From Lautropia sp. (GTDB taxonomy: Bacteria > Pseudomonadota > Gammaproteobacteria > Burkholderiales > Burkholderiaceae_E), in contig JAUNKF010000007.1 in NCBI GenBank assembly GCA_030532895.1, positions 62,001 through 126,000 on the forward strand: a stretch of 64,000 nucleotides of DNA. The letters run 5' to 3'. The translations under genes and the position numbers were made by a program. Of the stretch, positions 25,614 through 38,500 are shown in pieces; within the stretch, counting starts at the first letter, position 1, and each line of letters starts with the position of its first letter. Under the pieces are notes generated by a model, which saw only the letters and a list, made by a program, of their open reading frames with translations, had not been told where the DNA came from and made no database searches.

Positions 25614-25773
25614 ACACGTGCCCTGCGGCCCAATGGGTGCCTGAATTCGACCGTTCAGGCGGGTGCTCGCCATGGCCGGCGGCCCATGCGCCAGACGGGG
25701 CTGATACCATCGATCATCCATGCCGGCCGCCGAGCCGCCCGTTTTTTGCCTTTCCCCTTTCCAGAGGATTCCT

Positions 25774-26604
25774 ATGACCGCTTCCCGCTCCAGTCTCGTT
25801 TCCCGCGCATCCCGCCCGCTCGCACGCTCACTGGGCTACGCCGCCTTGCTGTCGGCCTCGCTCTGGATGGCCGCACCGGCCAGCGCCCAGAATGCCGCCG
25901 TGGTCAACGGCAAGGCGATCCCTTCGGCCCGCGTCGACGAGTTCGTCAAGATGCTGGAAGCCCAGGGCCGCCCTGACACCCCCGAGCTGCGCAAGCACGT
26001 GCGTGACGAGCTGATCGTGCGCGAGCTGTTCATCCAGGAAGCCGACAAGCGCGGACTGTCCAAGGAAAAGGATGTCAAGCAGCAGCTCGAACAGCTCCGC
26101 CAGGACGTGCTGATCCGGGCGCTGATCGCCAACGAGCTGAAGAAAGCCCCCGTCACCGAGGCCGAAGTCAAGGCCGAATACGACCGGCTGGTGAAAGACA
26201 CGGCCAACGGCAATCGTGAATACAAGGCCCGTCACATCCTGGTCGAAAACGAGGCCGATGCGAAGAAGATCATCGAAAGCCTGAAAAACGGCGAGAAGTT
26301 CGAAGAGCTGGCCAAGCAGTCGAAGGATCCGGGTTCAGGTGCCAATGGTGGCGACCTGGGCTGGAACACCCCGGAAACCTTCGTGAAGGAGTTTTCCGAT
26401 GGCATGGTTGCCCTGAAGAAAGGCGAATACACGCAGGCGCCGATCAAGTCCCAGTTCGGCTACCACGTCATCATGCTCGACGACGTGCGTGATGCCGAGC
26501 CGCCCGCCTTCGAGCAGATCCGCCCACAGCTGCAGCAGCAGCTTGAGCGTCAGAAGATCCAGGCCCTGCAGGACAAGCTGCGCGCTTCGGCCAAGATCAA
26601 GTAA
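25774..26604 (+). CDS. PpiC/SurA-type periplasmic peptidyl-prolyl isomerase
   Basis: 276-aa parvulin-type foldase. Start at ATG 25774 with AGAGGA upstream; a Sec signal follows (ending APASAQ, about residue 38), then an N-terminal helical chaperone domain (AVVNGKAIPSARVDEFVKML...) and a PpiC domain (REYKARHILVENEADAKKIIESLKNGEKFEELAKQSKDPGSGANGGDLGWNTPETFVKEF...SQFGYHVIMLDD). Family role is outer-membrane protein folding. It follows bolA by 160 nt on the same strand, as in many Burkholderiales. Confidence 0.9.
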   Translation: MTASRSSLVSRASRPLARSLGYAALLSASLWMAAPASAQNAAVVNGKAIPSARVDEFVKMLEAQGRPDTPELRKHVRDELIVRELFIQEADKRGLSKEKDVKQQLEQLRQDVLIRALIANELKKAPVTEAEVKAEYDRLVKDTANGNREYKARHILVENEADAKKIIESLKNGEKFEELAKQSKDPGSGANGGDLGWNTPETFVKEFSDGMVALKKGEYTQAPIKSQFGYHVIMLDDVRDAEPPAFEQIRPQLQQQLERQKIQALQDKLRASAKIK

Positions 26605-26665
26605 GCAGGCCAGACGCGGACAAGATCCGTCTTTCCATGCGGTGTCGTAGCCATCGGCACCACAG

Positions 26666-26714
26666 AACGCCCACTCACCTTGACGCGCCATGCGCCTCTC
26701 GGCAGTGGGCGTTT
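26666..26714. terminator. Bidirectional terminator between ppiC-type gene and tadA
   Basis: 10-bp perfect stem AACGCCCACT (26666-26675) / AGTGGGCGTT (26704-26713), loop 28 nt, short T-run, located between two convergent genes. Confidence 0.6.
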
Positions 26715-26806
26715 CCATGCTGGCGTGTGGCATGCAGCAAGGGCTTCACGCACACACCTGCTTCGTCGATGTGCTTCGATGCCTTGCCGTATGCCCAGGT
26801 GAAGGG

Positions 26807-28403
<1,597 letters not shown>

Positions 28404-28407
<4 letters not shown>

Positions 28408-30131
28408 CCTTTCTCTCCTTGCTTGCCGCGCAGCAGCGCCTCCGGATGCCGCTCCAGATAATCGGTCAGGCGGCGAACCGAATCGGCTGCTTTCGAGACC
28501 GATTCGAGCGTCTTTCTCAGATCCTGCTGCGTGGGTGAGTCGTTGGCCAGCATCCGGTCGGCCGAATCCAGCGTTCTGCGCAAGCCCTGAATCGTGCGCA
28601 GCATTTCCGGGCGCATCTCGGTATTGACCGACTTCATCAGGCGCTCGAACTCGGCTAGATTGCGGCGCACATCCCGAATCGTTTGCCGAACATCTTCGCC
28701 AATCTGTTCAAACGGAATCTTGTTGATCTTCGTGAGCAACGTCGACACCTGCGACTGGAACTCATCCAGCGAATTGGGCACGGTCGGCAGCTCCAGCCAC
28801 TGGCCATACTGAGAGACCGCCATCTTCTCGGCCTTCGGGAAGAAGTCCAGCGCCACATAGAGCTGCCCCGTGAGCAGATTGCCGGTGCGCAGCTGTGCAC
28901 GCAGTCCACGATCGACGAGCCGCTGGATTTGCGCTGCGTCCTCTTCCAGCGTGCCCAATGGTGAAACCTTGTTCAAGCGCTTGTCACCGGTTTTGGGCAA
29001 GCCCTCCAGATCGAGCTTCGAATTCAAACGGCCCGGAAACAACTCCACCAGCACCGGCATCGAAAAATCACCACTGGCCTCGTCATAATTGATGTCGATG
29101 GCCTTGACCTGCCCCAGCTCCACCCCCCGGAAATTGACCGATGCGCCCGGCTGCAGGCCGCGCAGCGACTGATCGAAGCGCAGCACCACGATGTGGGACT
29201 GACCATCAGGTGCCGCCAGGGCCGTATCCTGGTCGCGCGAGAGCCGGAACACGGCGCCCTCCTCGGCCTTCGATCCTTGCCCCTCCTCAGGATTGGCAAA
29301 GGCCACACCACCCGCCATCACGCTCACCAGGGAGTCCACGTGCAGTTTGATGCCTGAGGCATCGAGACGGGCGTTGACGCCGCTCGCCACCCAGAAACGG
29401 GTGTTGCTGCCCACGAACCTGTCGTAGGGGCGGCTGATGAAGATACCGATGTTGACCCCCTTGCCATCGTCATCCAGCGAATAACCGGTGACCCGGCCCA
29501 CCGGAATCTGCCGAAACAGCACCGGGGAGCCGATGTCCATCGAACCAACCTCGTTGGCACGCAAGGTGAACTGACTGCCTGCCTCGTCATACCGGACGGG
29601 CGGTGGCGCATCCAGCCCCTTGAAAGCGCTGATGTGCTCGGTGGCGCTACCCACGTCGGCGCCGATATACGCCCCGGACAACAAGGTCGACAGCCCTGAA
29701 ACGCCCGAGATGTCGGCACGTGGCCGCACGACCCAATAGCGCGTGTCCTTGGCCTGAAACCCTGTGGCATTCTTGTCCAGCTGGATCGACACGATCACAT
29801 GTGAGCGGTCTTCGGCCAGCCGGATGCGCTTGACCATGCCGATCTCCACATCCTTGAAGCGCAATTTCGTCTTGCCGGCCTCCAGCCCCTCGGCCGAGCT
29901 GAAGCTGACCTGAATCGTCGGGCCATACTGCGTCAGCTCCCGATAGGTGAGTACCGCCCCGATGAGGCCGGCCAGGAGTGGCAGCAGCCAGACCATCGAT
30001 GGAATCCAGCGATAGCGCCGCTCGGTCACTTCAGCCTCGGCCACCGGCGTCAGTGACCGATCGCGCTGCTGCCCGGCCAGGTATGGTGTGCCATCGGGCG
30101 TTCCCGGCTTGTCCTTGTTGTCGGAAGACAT
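28404..30131 (-). CDS. pqiB: MCE-domain intermembrane transport protein PqiB
   Basis: 575 aa. One N-terminal membrane anchor (WIPSMVWLLPLLAGLIGAVLTYREL, about residues 42-66) followed by three MCE/MlaD domains (GPTIQVSFSSAEGLEAGKTKLRFKDVEIGMV; GSQFTLRANEVGSMDIGSPVLFRQIPVGRV; and QSLRGLQPGASVNFRGVELGQVKAI) and a C-terminal helical segment that would form the tube bundle. It moves lipids across the periplasm together with PqiA and PqiC. 84 nt separate it from pqiA. Confidence 0.93.
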
Positions 30132-30215
30132 GAGTTTTGCTGTCCTTCTTCAGGGCGTGTGCCGCCTTGTCTCAACACACGGTGTATTGCGCTGGATACG
30201 CAGAAAAAAATCCCG

Positions 30216-31643
30216 TCACGGCGAAACATCTTGGCGGCACATCGTTCCACCCGACGCAGGCCGCCGCTGCCCAAAACGCGCATCCCAGGCCAGGCGGGGG
30301 TCGAAACTCATCGCGGCCAGCATCGTCAGCACCACCACCGCCCCGAAAGCCACGATGCCCGGCCCGGCCTGCACCACCGCCACGCCAGGGCGCTGTATCA
30401 GCGCCGAGGTGATCGCCACGACGAACACATCCAGCATCGACCAACGCCCGACCCATTCGACCGCATGATAAAGATGCGTGCGTTCGAGCAGCCGCCAGGC
30501 ACTGCCGCGCTGCACCTGAATGGCCAGCATGATCAGAGCCACCAACTTGAACAACGGGATCAAAAAGCTCGCTATGAAAATGATGCTGGCAATGAACCAC
30601 TCGCCGTGCTGCCAGAAGAACACGACCCCGGAGAGAATCGTGTCCTCGGTCGTGCCGAAGAGCGATTGCGTGATCATCATCGGCAGTACGTTGGCCGGTA
30701 CATACAGGATGATGGCCGTGATCAGCAAGGCCCAAGTGAGGTTCAGGTCATAGACACGTCGGCGCGAGAGCTTCGCGCCACAGCGGGGGCACAGCTGCCC
30801 GTCATGCGCATCGGCCCACACCGTGTCACAGGCATGGCAGGCAATCATCCCGCAGCCACGGGCCGTGGGCAACACCCCGTCAGGCGTCGACCCGCCCGGC
30901 TGCGCTGCCGTGGCCGACGTATGGACATTGGCCGGGCCGTCCTGCACCGAGGCTTGCGCCCTGTCCTGAGCGTACCGGGCAACGGCCGCCATCGGTTGAT
31001 GGGAAGCGCCCCCACCCGCCATCGCTTCATGCTGGGGCCGAACCGGAGAGCGCCGGATGAGCCGGCGAAGATCCACCGTCAGCACCACCGTGAGCGTGAT
31101 CGTCATCCCCATCCAGGCCCAGAGCGCCGGCCCGAGCACGACGGTGGCCGTACCCGCCAGCTTGATCGTGGCCACGAGGATGCCGATCAGAAAAACCTCG
31201 ACCATGCTCCACGGTGCGATCTGCTGCATCATCCGCACCATTCGGTTCACGAGCTTGTCGGGCACCTGAGACAGGCCGATCACCATGAGCGTGCCGAGCA
31301 ACACCAGCAGATACATGCCCGGCAACAGCAACGTGGGCAGCAAGACGAGCATCGCCACCGGGATCATGCCTTCATTGAGCAGCGTCATGACCGCCCCGAG
31401 CAACGTGAGCGGCTGGGCCTGTCCGCCCATCTCCAGCACCACGATAGGAAAGGCATTGGCCATGCCGAAGAGTAGCAGGCAGGTCAGTACCAAGGGCACG
31501 GTACGTGCCCGATCGAGCCGACTGAAACGGCGTAATGTGGAGCCGCAGCTCGCACAATGTGCGATCTGATCCGGCCCCAGCACCGGCACCTGCTGCAAGG
31601 TATCACACACCCCGCAGGCGATCACCCCACCGACCTCACGCAT
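30216..31643 (-). CDS. pqiA: Paraquat-inducible protein A (PqiA)
   Basis: 475-aa inner-membrane protein, two repeats each with a zinc ribbon and about four membrane segments. Ribbons: CGVCDTLQQVP...CASCGSTL at the N-terminus and CHACDTVWADAHDGQLCPRCGAKL in the middle. Start set at ATG 31643, because GGGGGGAG lies 9-10 nt upstream and the zinc ribbon then begins about 9 residues in, as in E. coli PqiA; a GTG 102 nt further upstream is open but unlikely. A Pro/Gly/Ala linker of about 60 residues separates the halves. First gene of pqiABC-tadA, divergent from mnmD. Confidence 0.92.
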   Translation of the reverse strand: MREVGGVIACGVCDTLQQVPVLGPDQIAHCASCGSTLRRFSRLDRARTVPLVLTCLLLFGMANAFPIVVLEMGGQAQPLTLLGAVMTLLNEGMIPVAMLVLLPTLLLPGMYLLVLLGTLMVIGLSQVPDKLVNRMVRMMQQIAPWSMVEVFLIGILVATIKLAGTATVVLGPALWAWMGMTITLTVVLTVDLRRLIRRSPVRPQHEAMAGGGASHQPMAAVARYAQDRAQASVQDGPANVHTSATAAQPGGSTPDGVLPTARGCGMIACHACDTVWADAHDGQLCPRCGAKLSRRRVYDLNLTWALLITAIILYVPANVLPMMITQSLFGTTEDTILSGVVFFWQHGEWFIASIIFIASFLIPLFKLVALIMLAIQVQRGSAWRLLERTHLYHAVEWVGRWSMLDVFVVAITSALIQRPGVAVVQAGPGIVAFGAVVVLTMLAAMSFDPRLAWDARFGQRRPASGGTMCRQDVSP

Positions 31644-31785
31644 CGGGGCGCTCCCCCCGTGGGCACGCGCGCCGCCGAGCTCCTGTATCGGTGCGTTCAC
31701 CTGGGACAGAACCGTGCCAAGCCACCACACTCGCGGGTGGCGCACCGGCTCCCCTTCAAACTGTTGATATCTTTACTCATATCGG

Positions 31786-32835
31786 ATGCCAAACGCGCAT
31801 TTTATGCAAATCATGCCAAGCTCAACCCCAATCACCCCGGAACGTGTCGATTGGCAACAGGATGCCCCCTTCAGCCAACGCTATGGGGATCGATACCATA
31901 CCAGCAGCGGCGCGCATGCTCAGGCACGCCATGTGTTCCTGGGCGGTTGCGAGCTGCCGGCACGCTGGCTCCAGCCTGCCCAGGCATCGGCCACACCGGC
32001 AACGTGGGTCATGCTCGAAACCGGGTTTGGATTGGGGCTGAATTTTCTGTCAGCCTGGGCGCTGTGGCGAGCCACAACCGACAAACGACCCGCTCGCCTG
32101 CGTTTCGTCTCCACCGAAGCACATCCGGTCTCGGCCGACACCATCGCCCGGGCCGCCCGGCATGCCAACGCCGAGCTGCGCCCACTGGGGCTGCAACTGG
32201 CCGGACGATGGCCCATTCAAGACCGGCAAAACGGTACAGACACCACCCACCTCACGGGTGGCATCGAAGGTATCGAGCGCAGCAAAACCCCACTCGCGTC
32301 CCACCGCCGCCCAAAGGCCACCACGCGGCATCAGAGCTCGTTCATGCGGGCCGAGACTTCACCGGCGCTGTCACCCGACGACATCCACCTCAGCTTTGAC
32401 GATGACGAGGTCGAACTGATCGTGCTGATCGGCGACGCCCGCCAACGGCTGACAGCGCTTCTGCAAAGCCACGGCGCACTCGGTGCACACAGCGTCTTTC
32501 TCGATGGCTTCGACCCACGCAAGAACCCGGCCATCTGGCATGAAGACACGCTGAAAACCGTGGCGGCCCACTGCCAGCCGGATGCCCGGCTCGCCACCTG
32601 GAGCGTGTCGCGGCCCGTTCGTGATGCCCTGAGGGCGGCCGGTTTCATCGCGCAGAAGCGGCCCGGGCTGCCACCAAAACGGCATTGCCTGAGCGCATCC
32701 CTGTCGATGCCAGATCGAGGGCATGCGCCCACGCTCGTCGTTGTGGACACGAAAGGTTGGCGCATGTCATGCACGCCCAGAGAGCGGGGTGCGGAGACGA
32801 ATGCGGAGACGAATAAATGCATGACGCGCTCTTAG
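31786..32835 (+). CDS. mnmD: tRNA 5-methylaminomethyl-2-thiouridine methyltransferase MnmD (lacking the MnmC FAD domain)
   Basis: SAM-dependent methyltransferase acting on the wobble uridine of tRNA. Family patterns: DAPFSQRYGDRYHTSSGAHAQARHVFLGGCELPARW, VMLETGFGLGLNFLSAWALW (SAM site), VFLDGFDPRKNPAIW, and LATWSVSRPVRDALRAAGFIAQKRPGLPPKRHCLSASL. The FAD oxidase domain of E. coli MnmC is absent. About 45 Thr/Arg/His-rich residues (around 150-195) are inserted before the DIHLSFDDDE segment. The last 20 or so residues (MSCTPRERGAETNAETNKCMTRS) and the stop codon are encoded by the dispersed palindrome at 32764, and the stop overlaps that of recD. Confidence 0.88.
   Translation: MPNAHFMQIMPSSTPITPERVDWQQDAPFSQRYGDRYHTSSGAHAQARHVFLGGCELPARWLQPAQASATPATWVMLETGFGLGLNFLSAWALWRATTDKRPARLRFVSTEAHPVSADTIARAARHANAELRPLGLQLAGRWPIQDRQNGTDTTHLTGGIEGIERSKTPLASHRRPKATTRHQSSFMRAETSPALSPDDIHLSFDDDEVELIVLIGDARQRLTALLQSHGALGAHSVFLDGFDPRKNPAIWHEDTLKTVAAHCQPDARLATWSVSRPVRDALRAAGFIAQKRPGLPPKRHCLSASLSMPDRGHAPTLVVVDTKGWRMSCTPRERGAETNAETNKCMTRS
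32764..32832 (+). repeat. Dispersed palindrome, copy C, inside the 3' end of mnmD
   Basis: Left arm ATGTCATGCACGCCCAGAG and right arm AATGCATGACGCGCTCT flank a core containing a tandem GCGGAGACGAAT duplication. It encodes the mnmD C-terminus and touches the recD stop codon. Confidence 0.75.
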
Positions 32836-35543
32836 ATGGCCGGTGATGATGACGGCGCCAAGGCGGCCATCAAACCGCTGGCACGATGCACCCGACGACC
32901 GATGGCCTCCTCGAACCGCCTCGACAGCGTGTGCGGGCCGCACAAGCTGAAGAAGGATCTCGCCCGCGTGATGGCGGTGTAGACCAGCTCCCGCGTCAGC
33001 ACCGCCGATGCGGTCTCAGGCAAGGCGAGCGCGGCATGATCGAACTCCGAACCTTGTGACTTGTGCACCGTCATGGCAAACACGGTCTCGACCGTCTGCA
33101 GGCGACTGGGCAGCACCCAGCGAATGCCCCCTTCAACCGGACTGCCCGTGTCTTCAAAAGCCACACGCAGACCCAGCGGGGTTTGCAGGCAGATGCCGAC
33201 ATCACCGTTCATCAGATTCAGCTCGTAGTCATTGGCATCCACCATCACGGGCCGCCCCGGATACCAGCCTTCGCTGGCCGGCAGCAGCCCGGCCTGATGC
33301 AGCCAGTGGGCAATCTGCCGGTTCAGCGCTTCCACCCCCCAGGCACCATGCCGCACGGCACACAGCAGCTGAAAACGGGTGTGCGCCTTCAATACCTCAC
33401 GCGCCCAGGCATCCCAGCGCGGCCCGAGCACACCCGGTTTGGACTCGACGCGGCCGTGGCCTGACGCGGGTGCCACATCAGCCCGATCCTGATCACGGTC
33501 ATCGACAGGACGAGACTCATGCATCACGGTCAGATAATGGGCATAGCCCTGTGCCAGGGAAGGCCCTCCCCGCCCTGTGCCTCGTGTTCGTGCAGTCTCC
33601 TCCCCGCGCCCCCAGATGAGCAGCTCTCGCAGTTGACGTCGATCAGCATCCGTCACCCTGATCCGGGCAATATCCGACCTCATGCCCCGATCGTCTGCCT
33701 CGCGCCATAGCGCTTTCACGCTGGCCGCATCGCCGGCGTTCACGGCCGAGGCCAAGGCGCCAATGCCGCTATCGGCCGAGAAGCGGTGACTGTGACGCAG
33801 CATCGCAATGGCCTGATCCAGTGGCCAGCCCGCCTCATCCACCAAGGCACCGCCCAGCACCTGCCCCGTTTTTTTCCGCATCCAGTCCGCCGTTCGTGGC
33901 CAGTAATGACCAGCCTGCGCCCTGGCGCACAGGTCACCCAGAATCGCGCCGGCCTCCACCGAGGCGAGCTGATCCTTGTCGCCCAGCAGAATCAGGCGTG
34001 CTGCGGGCAGCAACGCCTTGACGAGAGCCGCCATCATCTCCAAGTCGACCATCGAGGCTTCATCCACCACCAGCACATCCAGTGGCAACGGGTTCTTGTC
34101 GTCATGCCGAAAATGCCGGCTATCAGGCCGGCTGCCCAGCAACCGGTGCAAGGTCGACACCTTGGTCGGAATGGCGGCCCGGATTGCCTCGGCCTCGGGC
34201 AGCCCGTCGAGCGGCAGACGATCGATCGCGCCCTGGATCGAGCTGTTCAGACGGGCGGCAGCCTTGCCCGTGGGCGCAGCCAGCCCGATCCGCAAAAAAC
34301 GCTGCGCCGGCCCCTGACGGGCCAGCGACTGCAGCAAGGCAAGCAGACGCACCACGGTGGTGGTCTTGCCGGTGCCAGGCCCGCCGGTGATCAGCCCGAA
34401 GCGCTGACGCGCGACCAAGGCGCAGGCCACCTTCTGCCAGTCGAGCGACGGCGCAGTCTCGGCCCTCTTCGCCTGAGTCTTCGCCTGAGGTGAGGCTTTG
34501 CCTGATTCGAACAAGGCATCGAGCACCTGCTTCAGCAGCCGTTCAGGCGCCTCGTGCTGAGCAGCCCTGCCCTCGCCTTGGCGCGTGGCCATCAGCGGCT
34601 CTTGACCTAGCCCCTCATCTGGCCCCTTGCTACTGCCCTGATGCAGTGCTTCAACGGATTCATCAGCCGGCTTCGGGTCCGGCCCCTCCGTCAACTTGAA
34701 CAAGGCGGAATCCAACCGGGACAGAATGGCGGCCGACACCGCCTGCTCATACTGCCAGTAACGCCGCAAATACAGACGTGGCCCGGACAGGACGAGCGGT
34801 GTCATGTCTGAGCGGGATTCATCGGCACCCCTTGGTGGCAGCAGCCCCCGCTCGTGCGCGCCCTCGCCCGACGCCACCTGGGTGCTCAGCCCCCCCTCCG
34901 ACCGCACGGACACCAGCGCCGGCAATTGCTGGGCGGCCCACACCCAATCGTCAAAGGAACACAGCGCCAGCAGCTCGTCGGGCCACCCATGCCTGGCATC
35001 GAGCCAGGCAATCGGGTCTTCTGTCTGCGGGTTTGCGCCGGCTTGCCGGCGCGCCACCTCGGCCCCCGCCACCAGCGCGCCGGACGACGGCATGCCAAGC
35101 ACCGAGAGCGGATGCTTCAACAAGGCCACCAGATCAAGGCAAGCATGGCCGCCATGCCCCAGCTGCCAGCTGCACAATGCGGCCCCGAGCAGCATTAGCG
35201 CCTTCGGGTCGGGTGTGCATGGCACGGCTGCGCGCCGATCTTGCCCCGTCGTCTCGGCCTGGCCGTTGAGCCGATCGAGCTGCTCGGCCAGAAAACGGGC
35301 CAGTGCCAGATCCACACCACGCAGCAACCCCGCCTGATGCCACTGGTGGAGCAGCCTCAGCATCTCCGTCGAATCGGCCAGAAAATCGAGAGCCGGCTTC
35401 GATGCAAGCGCCGCTGAGCTGTCCACATTCAAGACAGTCTCATCCGGTGTGTGTATCTCATCAACCTCATCAAACAACGAAAATTGCGCGGACTGAGCCG
35501 GTCGGCGCGCACCTGCCGTTTGTCGTGCGTTTTTTGCTGCCAT
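32832..35543 (-). CDS. recD: Exodeoxyribonuclease V alpha subunit (RecD)
   Basis: 5'-3' helicase of RecBCD. 903 aa from ATG 35543 (MAAKNARQTAG...), whose A is the last base of the recB stop codon. Walker A FGLITGGPGTGKTTTVVRLL, DEASMVDLEMM, and GDKDQLASVEAG are intact, as are the C-terminal motifs DVGICLQT and TVHKSQGSEFDHAALALPE...VYTAITRAR. An acidic, low-complexity insertion (around residues 270-335: PDPKPADESVEALHQGSSKGPDEG...) lies before the helicase core. Converges on mnmD. Confidence 0.93.
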   Translation of the reverse strand: MAAKNARQTAGARRPAQSAQFSLFDEVDEIHTPDETVLNVDSSAALASKPALDFLADSTEMLRLLHQWHQAGLLRGVDLALARFLAEQLDRLNGQAETTGQDRRAAVPCTPDPKALMLLGAALCSWQLGHGGHACLDLVALLKHPLSVLGMPSSGALVAGAEVARRQAGANPQTEDPIAWLDARHGWPDELLALCSFDDWVWAAQQLPALVSVRSEGGLSTQVASGEGAHERGLLPPRGADESRSDMTPLVLSGPRLYLRRYWQYEQAVSAAILSRLDSALFKLTEGPDPKPADESVEALHQGSSKGPDEGLGQEPLMATRQGEGRAAQHEAPERLLKQVLDALFESGKASPQAKTQAKRAETAPSLDWQKVACALVARQRFGLITGGPGTGKTTTVVRLLALLQSLARQGPAQRFLRIGLAAPTGKAAARLNSSIQGAIDRLPLDGLPEAEAIRAAIPTKVSTLHRLLGSRPDSRHFRHDDKNPLPLDVLVVDEASMVDLEMMAALVKALLPAARLILLGDKDQLASVEAGAILGDLCARAQAGHYWPRTADWMRKKTGQVLGGALVDEAGWPLDQAIAMLRHSHRFSADSGIGALASAVNAGDAASVKALWREADDRGMRSDIARIRVTDADRRQLRELLIWGRGEETARTRGTGRGGPSLAQGYAHYLTVMHESRPVDDRDQDRADVAPASGHGRVESKPGVLGPRWDAWAREVLKAHTRFQLLCAVRHGAWGVEALNRQIAHWLHQAGLLPASEGWYPGRPVMVDANDYELNLMNGDVGICLQTPLGLRVAFEDTGSPVEGGIRWVLPSRLQTVETVFAMTVHKSQGSEFDHAALALPETASAVLTRELVYTAITRARSFFSLCGPHTLSRRFEEAIGRRVHRASGLMAALAPSSSPAI

Positions 35544-38500
35544 CAGGCTTCCTCCAGCGTTGCCTGAGCGGCAAAAACAGCATCCAGTCGTTCGATCACC
35601 CACCGCGGTGGTCGCTCATGAAACACGCCCCCCGTCTCACCCTGCAAGCCCCGCAGGAAGAGGTAGACCGCACCGCCCATGTGGCGATCATAGTCATAAT
35701 CCGGCACGCGGTTTTTCAAGAGGCGATGCAGCGCCAGGCAATAAAACAGGTACTGAACATCATAGCGATGTTCGAGCACGGCCGCCTGCATCCGCTCGCG
35801 CGAATAATCGGCCGCACTCGTGCCCAGCCAGTTCGATTTGTAATCCAGCACGAAATAACGTCCCTCATGCTCGAACACCAGATCGATGAAACCCTTCAGC
35901 ATCCCGTTGAGCTGGTGTGCCGAGGTGAGGGCCGGTCGTGCCGCCCCGTCCAGCGTATGCCGGCACACCCATCGATCCAATGTCGTGATGGGCACCCGAT
36001 TTACGGGCAACATGAATTCCATTTCCACCTGATACTGACGGAGCGTTGCCAAGCAGAAGGCACTCAAATCCGAACCGACAGCCGCGAGCGGCCATGTCTG
36101 CCCGATCAAGGCTTTCAGCCAGGCTTGAAGCATCGGTTGCCACGGTGCCCATGCCGGCAGGCGTCGCAGGCGTCGTTCGATGGCGTCATCCAGACGTTCG
36201 GGTTGCGCATGCAGACTGGCAAACCCCTCCCGAGCGGCCCACTCCAGCAAGCCATGCAGGAAGGTGCCTGCCTGCGGCCCTCGGGGAAAATCCTGCAACG
36301 GCAAGACTGGCGTGCTGGCTGAAGGAAGCACGCCTCTGCCCTCCCCGTCTTCCATCTCGGCCGCCAAATCCAGCCGACGGCTGGCCGCCATCTGCTCGGC
36401 CCAACGGTCTTCCTGCGCCGAAGCCGAAAAATGTTGCTCATCCAGTTGCTCCCAGCCTTGCAGCGAACTGCCTGACGCCGCCTCATCCACCATCACCGCA
36501 GCGGTCTTCGCCGTCAACGACGAATAGCTGGCAATCCACCAGTAAGGCCAGCGGTGATCCGTCAGGGTCAATGGCTCAACGAGCGGCGGACGCTCGGCCT
36601 CCCAATCCAGGACTTCAGGCGCACTGAGCACCGCCTCTTCAGGTAAAGGTGCAAGGCGTATTTGCTCCGGCCCCACGCCGTCGAGCAACTTGTCCAAACG
36701 GCGGCGCACAGCAGCTTTCCATGCGGCGGTCTGTGCCGCCTGCTTCTCAGCCTTGGCATCCGCCCCAGTGTCACCATCTTCCAATTTTCTGGATCGGCGC
36801 GCCCGCTTTCCAGGCGAAACGGCTTTGTCGAAGCTGGATACAGCGGCTGCTTTTTCTGAACCGGACGCCGCCGCATCCAGAGCCTTCACCGAAGCCGATG
36901 CATCCTTAATCGATTGATCCACGACTGACTGGTCAATCCCCAGCAGATAGCCGATTGCGCTCTGCGGGAGCTCCTTGTCCAAAGCGGCCAGGCCGATCCA
37001 GGTCGCATGACGTGCACGTGTCAGCGCCACGTACAGCTTGCGCAGGTCTTCGCCCAACTGCTCCTCATTGACCTTCTCCAGCAGCTCGGCATCCACGCCA
37101 TCACCGCCCAGCTGACACTGCAAGCGCCCTGTCTCATCATGCCAGCGCAAAACCGTGTCCGACTTCCTGGCAGGGCGAACATGACACGCAAACGGAAAGA
37201 ACACGAGCGGGTATTCCAGCCCCTTCGATTTGTGAACCGTCACGATCTTGACGCGCTCATCATCGCTTTCCAGCCGCAACCTTCGCTCATCCTGTTCGCG
37301 ATCGGCCGCCTGCTTTCCTTCGAGCAGATAACGGATCAGCGCCTGCTCGCCTTTCAACAAAACGGATGCCTTCTGAAGCAGCTCGCTCAGATGCAACAGG
37401 TCGGTCAGTTCCCGCTCCCTGCCCTCAGCCAGCAGATGCGAGGCCACTTCAAAATCCTGTAGCAACAGGCGGAGCATCGGCAGCACCCCTTGGCGCCGCC
37501 AGATCATGCGGTAGCGCTGAAACTGCGCCACATACCGCTCCCAAACCCGTTCATCTTCCGTCAACTGCAACAAGGTTTCCATCGACAGAAAAGACAGACT
37601 GGTTCCCAGTGCTGCGCGCAGCAAACGCCCATCACCCGGATTGGCACAAGCCCGCAACCAGCGCAGCAGATCCTCCACCGCCCTGCTCTCGAACACCGAG
37701 CCTTGTTCCGACAGATAAACACTGCGGATGCCATGACGCATCAGCGCCTCTCGAACGGCATCCGCCTGCATGCCCGTATGCACAAGCACAGCGATATCAG
37801 CAGGCTTCACACCTTGCTGTTCACCAAAACCGGCCTGCCCCCGTTGGCCCGCCTTCAAAAGCCTGCTGATCTCGTCGGCCGTGGCGCGGGCATAGCGCGC
37901 AACATAAGCATTCTTGCTGTCATGCGCCGGGTCATCGTCATCGGGATACCAGATCGTCAGCGCAGGCGCCGGCGAGGGGGATACAAAAGCCGCTCGACAC
38001 GCAACGGAAGCGTCATCCCACCAATGCTCCTGACGCCCCTGCGCCTCCACCCGGATGAATGGCACCGGATTATTGCCTGCCTGGGCAAAGCGGAAAGCCC
38101 CTTTCCCGCCCTCTGCCACCAGCTTTTCAGGCTGATGAAAGAGATGATTGGTGGCGTCCACCATCGCCGTCGACGCTCGATAATTCCGGCCCAGCGTGAA
38201 ATGCCGCCCTTCGGTTGCGTGACGTGCCCGCAGATAGGTAAAGATGTCGGCGCCCCGGAAAGCATAGATCGCCTGCTTCGGATCGCCGATCAGGATCAGT
38301 GCGTTGCTGAGTTCAGCCTCCTCCGCGGCCTCGCCAACGGGGGCATCCATGCATGATTCGATGCCGGTATCACGCTCAAAAACGCCGTCAATTTGAAACA
38401 CGCGCTCGTCAGGCATGACCGAAGCTGTTCCCTCGGTCGTTGAAAGCTCAACGCTCGTCGCTCTCCCGCTGGAAGCTTTGGACAGACGATAAACCTTGTC

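Noticed and set aside
30159-31475. 438-aa plus-strand frame opposite pqiA
   Set aside because: Composition dominated by His, Arg and Gln; the minus strand encodes PqiA with zinc ribbons and membrane segments.
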